From NCBI GenBank assembly GCA_018267475.1, contig JAFDYI010000005.1, forward strand, positions 124,001 to 188,000: a DNA stretch of 64,000 nt, written 5' to 3'. The notes beneath the pieces were generated by a model, which was not told the origin of the DNA, did no database searches, and worked only from the letters and a program-made list of their open reading frames with translations. Source of the DNA: Bacteroidota bacterium. GTDB lineage: Bacteria; Bacteroidota; Bacteroidia; B-17B0; Aurantibacillaceae. This document shows positions 60,964 through 64,000 of this stretch, in pieces. The stretch's first letter is position 1. Every line of letters starts with the position of its first letter. The position numbers and the translations under genes are program-made.

Positions 60964-62019
60964 ATGAAAAGGATATTTTTTATTCCTTTTGTGTGGTTGC
61001 ACCTAATTTTAGGAGCCCATAACAAAAAGGAAGATAGCACCGCTGTTTGCGCTATTCATTGTACAAAAAACAACATAGCCCCGGCAGGTATTATGACCGA
61101 CCATGTACACCAGCGCAAACATTTTTCTTTTGCATATAGTTATATGTTTATGAATATGAGCGGTAACAAAAGAGGTACAAATGCGGTTAGCGACGAACAG
61201 GTTTTTACCAACTATATGATGTCGCCCTCTAAAATGAATATGCAAATGCACATGCTGATGCCTATGTATGGGATAAATAACCGCTTGAGCATTATGGCTA
61301 TGATACCTTACAGCATAATCCGTATGAGTATGCACGAAATGCCTAACCAAAGCCAGAATATGCCGGATATGTGCGACATGAACAGTTCATCTTCTGCCAA
61401 CAGCAACTCGGGCTTAGGAGACGTAAAACTATACCTAATGTATAACTTTTTGCGCTCTTGTACACACCGATTGGTTGCAAGCGCAGGGGTAAGCCTTCCT
61501 ACAGCCAACATTCGTAGTGCAAATACTTCTAGCAGCATCATTCCTTATTGTATGCAGGTAGGTACAGGCAGCTACCACATACTCTCCAGCTTGGTATATG
61601 TAAAAGAAGGAAGGCTTTTTTCTTTTGGTGCAGCCCTGCAAGGAAGTATAAGCACCGGCAGTAATAAACAGGGATACCGTTGGGGTAATGAATGCAGTGT
61701 AAGCCCCTGGCTTGCATACAAACCTATAAAATTTATGGGAATTGCCGCCCGAGCAGAGGCTTACTATGCAGGGGCTATACAAGGTTGGGACAATAGCATC
61801 AATCAGTTAGCCGGTAACGATCCGTCGGCTGATGTAAAAAACTATGGTTCGCAGCAACGGCTTGACCTTTTTTTAGGATTAAATTTTTATGTACCCGTTG
61901 CTTCATCACAAACAGCATGCGTGCTGATAGAATATGGAAAGCCCTTATACCAAAACCTGCAAGGCCTGCAAATGCCTTTTCAAAATATACTAAACCTAAG
62001 ACTTCAGTATAACTTTTAA
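60964..62019 (+). CDS. Met-rich outer-membrane protein (Phenol_MetA/transporter-like barrel)
   Basis: A 351-residue exported protein (signal about 1-18). Residues 44-140 hold 20 methionines in MxM and MxxM spacing plus several His (e.g. SKMNMQMHMLMPMYG, MSMHEMPNQS, MPDMCDM). From about 145 the protein is beta-barrel-like (GLGDVKLYLMYNFL, RLVASAGVSLPTANI, RLDLFLGLNFYVPV) and ends in an aromatic residue, NLRLQYNF. The Met content suggests binding of Cu(I) or Ag(I). It is expressed from the same unit as the flanking MbnP-like gene. Function in transport or sensing is inferred. Confidence 0.65.
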   Translation: MKRIFFIPFVWLHLILGAHNKKEDSTAVCAIHCTKNNIAPAGIMTDHVHQRKHFSFAYSYMFMNMSGNKRGTNAVSDEQVFTNYMMSPSKMNMQMHMLMPMYGINNRLSIMAMIPYSIIRMSMHEMPNQSQNMPDMCDMNSSSSANSNSGLGDVKLYLMYNFLRSCTHRLVASAGVSLPTANIRSANTSSSIIPYCMQVGTGSYHILSSLVYVKEGRLFSFGAALQGSISTGSNKQGYRWGNECSVSPWLAYKPIKFMGIAARAEAYYAGAIQGWDNSINQLAGNDPSADVKNYGSQQRLDLFLGLNFYVPVASSQTACVLIEYGKPLYQNLQGLQMPFQNILNLRLQYNF

Positions 62020-62058
62020 CCCTCTCTAAAACACATTTTAAACACCAATAAAAAAACT

Positions 62059-62823
62059 ATGAATATCATGAAAAAAATAATTTTAACACAACTGGTAATA
62101 AGTCTTCTCTTTTTTTCTTGCAAAAAGAAAGAAGAAACACAAACGCCGCCCACCCCCTTAGGCACCGCAGCTTTGCACTTACACACCAACATAAATAATA
62201 ACGAAGTAGATTCCGGCATGATAGCCTCCGACGACTTAGGCAGAAAAATAAAACTAAACATAGCTCAGTTTTATATTTCAAACGTAACGCTAAAACAAAG
62301 TAATGGAAGTACCGTGGCGCTTACAGGAATGTATCTACTAAAAAACATACAACAAGAGGAATATGTGTTGGGACAAATACCTACCGGAAATTACAGCTCG
62401 ATTTCTTTTAACGTGGGTATTGACGCCGCTACTAATGCTACCCTCCCCGCTTCGCATACGGGTATATTGGCCGCGCAAACCCCGCCTATGTGGTTTGGTA
62501 GCGCTTTGCAAGGCTATATTTTTATGAATATAGAAGGCGCGAGCGACAGTACCGGAACCGGCAGCTACTTCCGCTCTTTTGCCTATCAAATAGGTACTAA
62601 CGTTTTATATCAACATGTTACGCTTACATACAATACGGCTTCTCCGCTTGTAATAACAAGTCAAGGCACTTCGCTTATACACGTTACATGCGACTACGGC
62701 TACTTATTGAAAAATGTCAGCTCTTTTAAAACGCAAAACGCCGTAGCGACTCCTTTTAACAGCGATTCTGTTTTAATAAAACAAATAGCCAACAACATTC
62801 CTGCCATGTTTAGATTTGAATAA
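62059..62823 (+). CDS. MbnP-like lipoprotein (copper-binding family)
   Basis: A 254-residue lipoprotein with lipobox LFFSC (Cys21). After a short linker it shows the MbnP-family pattern: AALHLHTNINN (His40, His42), KIKLNIAQFYISNVTLKQ (64-80), TGNYSSISFNVGID (109-122) and PPMWFGSALQGYIFMNIEG (142-160, Trp145). In methanotrophs MbnP binds copper and has a tryptophan modified by the di-haem partner MbnH; no MbnH gene is here. The four-Cys variant of the family is also not matched, as few Cys are present. Assignment to the family is based on the pattern; copper binding here is inferred. A second ATG at 62068 is also possible. Confidence 0.65.
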   Translation: MNIMKKIILTQLVISLLFFSCKKKEETQTPPTPLGTAALHLHTNINNNEVDSGMIASDDLGRKIKLNIAQFYISNVTLKQSNGSTVALTGMYLLKNIQQEEYVLGQIPTGNYSSISFNVGIDAATNATLPASHTGILAAQTPPMWFGSALQGYIFMNIEGASDSTGTGSYFRSFAYQIGTNVLYQHVTLTYNTASPLVITSQGTSLIHVTCDYGYLLKNVSSFKTQNAVATPFNSDSVLIKQIANNIPAMFRFE

Positions 62824-62825
62824 TA

Positions 62826-63218
62826 ATGAAAAGGAAACATCATGCGAGCCTCTCTATTTTAGGTATAACTAGTTTGTTGTTCTTTTTATGTTCTTGCCAG
62901 AAAAAAGAAAATACTTCATCGCAAGTTTTGCCCGGAGTAGTATCTTTTAGTCAAGACATTGTTCCTATATTCAATGCTTCTTGTCTTGCAAGCGGCTGCC
63001 ATGCCGGGGGGAGCCCGGCAGCTAACCTAAACTTAACATCAGGCATGGCCTACACTCAATTGTTTTCAAAACACGAAATAGACACCATAAACGCCAACAA
63101 TAGTGTTTTGTACATAGAGGTGCAGTCGGGGTCTATGCCTAAAAACGGCGCCATGCTTAGTAATTATCAAATAGGGCTTATCCAAAAATGGATACAACAA
63201 AAAGCGAAGAACAATTAA
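62826..63218 (+). CDS. Single-haem c-type cytochrome lipoprotein with CX4CH motif
   Basis: A 130-residue lipoprotein (lipobox FLCSC, Cys24). Only one haem motif is visible: Cys53-LASG-Cys58-His59, four residues between the cysteines instead of two. A possible distal ligand is Met104 in SGSMPKNG. The surrounding FSQDIVPIFNASC and HAGGSPAANLNL resemble the planctomycete-type cytochrome domain found in Bacteroidota. It begins 2 bp after the MbnP-like stop codon, so they are co-translated. Whether haem is truly attached is not proven. Stop codon lies in the loop of the terminator. Confidence 0.7.
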   Translation: MKRKHHASLSILGITSLLFFLCSCQKKENTSSQVLPGVVSFSQDIVPIFNASCLASGCHAGGSPAANLNLTSGMAYTQLFSKHEIDTINANNSVLYIEVQSGSMPKNGAMLSNYQIGLIQKWIQQKAKNN

Positions 63219-63231
63219 GTTCTTCGCTTTT
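63200..63231. terminator. Perfect terminator overlapping the stop codon; shared by convergent genes
   Basis: A 13-bp perfect stem (63200-63212 with 63219-63231) with AATTAA loop containing the TAA stop of the cytochrome gene. U-tracts are present on both strands, so it can end both this operon and the convergent peptidyl-prolyl isomerase gene. Confidence 0.9.
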
Positions 63232-63254
63232 AAAAAAAGTAAATACGATATGCT

Positions 63255-64000
63255 TTACTTAACAGTACTCAACACGTTTTGATTGACATCTATCTTGTGG
63301 TTGCTACGCAAATTAGAAATCCATTCTTTTTCCAAATAATTTTGATAATCTGAAGTAACCATACCGCGGCATTCAGCTAATTTTTTAGGTGTTTGAGGCA
63401 GTATTTTATTTACTAACACTACATATACGCGCCCATCTGCTTGTTTTGCCTCTGTTTTAGAGCCGCCTTTCCAGTTAGCATCGGCCTCTTTATTTTCTCC
63501 TTTTAAATACGTAACATTTTCCACACTAATATCCAGTGCATTTTTTTTGTTTAGTTTATCTAAAATTTCTTTTTCTGTTTTTTTAGCAGCCAACATTTTG
63601 TTTAGTTCTTTAGCCACTTTTTCGTTAGCACATTTGTAGGTGCTTACCTCGGCGCGCTCACCCCACATGTAATTTGTTTTATTGTTTTCGTAATATTTTT
63701 CAAGCCCTGCGCTGTCTTTTACGGCTTTGCTCCATACTTTTTTATCGGTTAAATCAAACAACAAGATACCATCACGGTATTCTTCTAACAAAGCGCGATA
63801 ATCAGGGTATTTTTTTTCTAATTGAGTTTCTTCATAGGCAATCAGGCGGTCGTCTATATAGGCATGGTACTGCGCATTTACAACAGAAGCCACATCTATT
63901 TTGGCACGGCGTGTTTGGTGGGTTTCTAAATAATCGCCAAAGTCAAGCACCCCATAATTTACGACCTCTTTATTATTTTTTAAGGTAAAGATGTATTTGT
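63255..64000 (-). CDS. SurA-like peptidyl-prolyl isomerase, C-terminal part (runs off the right edge)
   Basis: The minus-strand frame is open from the window edge to the stop at 63255. At least 248 codons are present. The sequence contains YPDYRALLEEYRDGILLFDLTDKKVW then SKAVKDSAGLEKYYENNKTNYMW, the typical C-terminal part of Bacteroidota parvulin/SurA-like chaperones, and repeated helices. An internal GTG at 63950 is not the start, because codons upstream continue in frame (KYIFTLKNNKEVVNYG). The parvulin domains lie outside the window. Probable periplasmic folding of outer-membrane proteins. Confidence 0.75.
   Translation of the reverse strand, partial: KYIFTLKNNKEVVNYGVLDFGDYLETHQTRRAKIDVASVVNAQYHAYIDDRLIAYEETQLEKKYPDYRALLEEYRDGILLFDLTDKKVWSKAVKDSAGLEKYYENNKTNYMWGERAEVSTYKCANEKVAKELNKMLAAKKTEKEILDKLNKKNALDISVENVTYLKGENKEADANWKGGSKTEAKQADGRVYVVLVNKILPQTPKKLAECRGMVTSDYQNYLEKEWISNLRSNHKIDVNQNVLSTVK

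Overview
The window is a chromosomal segment of an AT-rich member of the Bacteroidota. Evidence for this: three giant cell-surface proteins ending in the CHU_C (type B) sorting domain of the type IX secretion system (T9SS), a secreted protease ending in a type A T9SS domain, T9SS components or regulators (PorX, PorP/SprF, PorE-like, PorG-like), Bacteroidota-specific families (DUF4296, DUF4349, a BatD-BatE fusion, a fused E1 alpha/beta 2-oxoacid dehydrogenase), and upstream regions with the Bacteroidota -7 element TAnnTTTG instead of a classical -10 box. I cannot place it below phylum level. There is no CRISPR array, prophage or intact insertion sequence; one small degraded transposase fragment is visible.

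Layout. 1-4.0 kb (minus strand): map (cut by the window edge), a small HAD phosphatase, gpmA, then an AlgI/AlgX-like O-acetylation pair. 4.0-8.0 kb: a PorE-like OmpA protein (plus) facing a crotonase and hutI (minus). 8.3-16.8 kb (plus): T9SS-secreted C10 protease with a clear promoter and terminator, a DUF2079 membrane protein, and a 1,507-residue CHU_C protein with a polyglycine-rich head. 16.8-17.1 kb: transposase relic. 17.1-34.6 kb (minus): outer-membrane barrel + TPR lipid-face partner, GH3-family enzyme, fused 2-oxoacid dehydrogenase E1, a five-gene run (UPF0173 hydrolase, parA, parB, GT39-like glycosyltransferase, secreted esterase), a PorG-like barrel, and a BatD-BatE fusion. 34.8-49.8 kb (plus): rnr, a PcrA/UvrD helicase, porP/sprF, crotonase + DUF4296 lipoprotein, SprB-repeat CHU_C protein, beta-helix lipoprotein, DUF4349-sufE-DUF59 (SufT-like), and a rhodanese-thioredoxin lipoprotein. 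49.8-57.8 kb: GT9 glycosyltransferase (minus), tRNA-His (plus), porX and a 1,674-residue PKD/CHU_C protein (minus). 58.1-60.4 kb (plus): serS, OmpH-like protein, MazG-like pyrophosphohydrolase. 60.4-63.2 kb: a self-contained four-gene operon. 63.3 kb to the end: 3' part of a SurA-like peptidyl-prolyl isomerase (minus).

The most interesting unit is the 60.4-63.2 kb operon. It has an array of TTATGA/TCATAA half-sites and a TACCTTTG promoter at its head, and a perfect terminator at its tail that overlaps the last stop codon. In between it encodes a small membrane-anchored protein with an HC-NGK-CH motif, an outer-membrane protein with 20 methionines in about 100 residues, an MbnP-like lipoprotein (the MbnP family binds copper in methanotrophs) and a lipoprotein with a non-canonical CX4CH haem motif. 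I read it as a metal (probably copper) handling system of the cell envelope that lacks the MbnH di-haem partner usually paired with MbnP. That reading is inference; the gene content and regulatory architecture are visible in the sequence.
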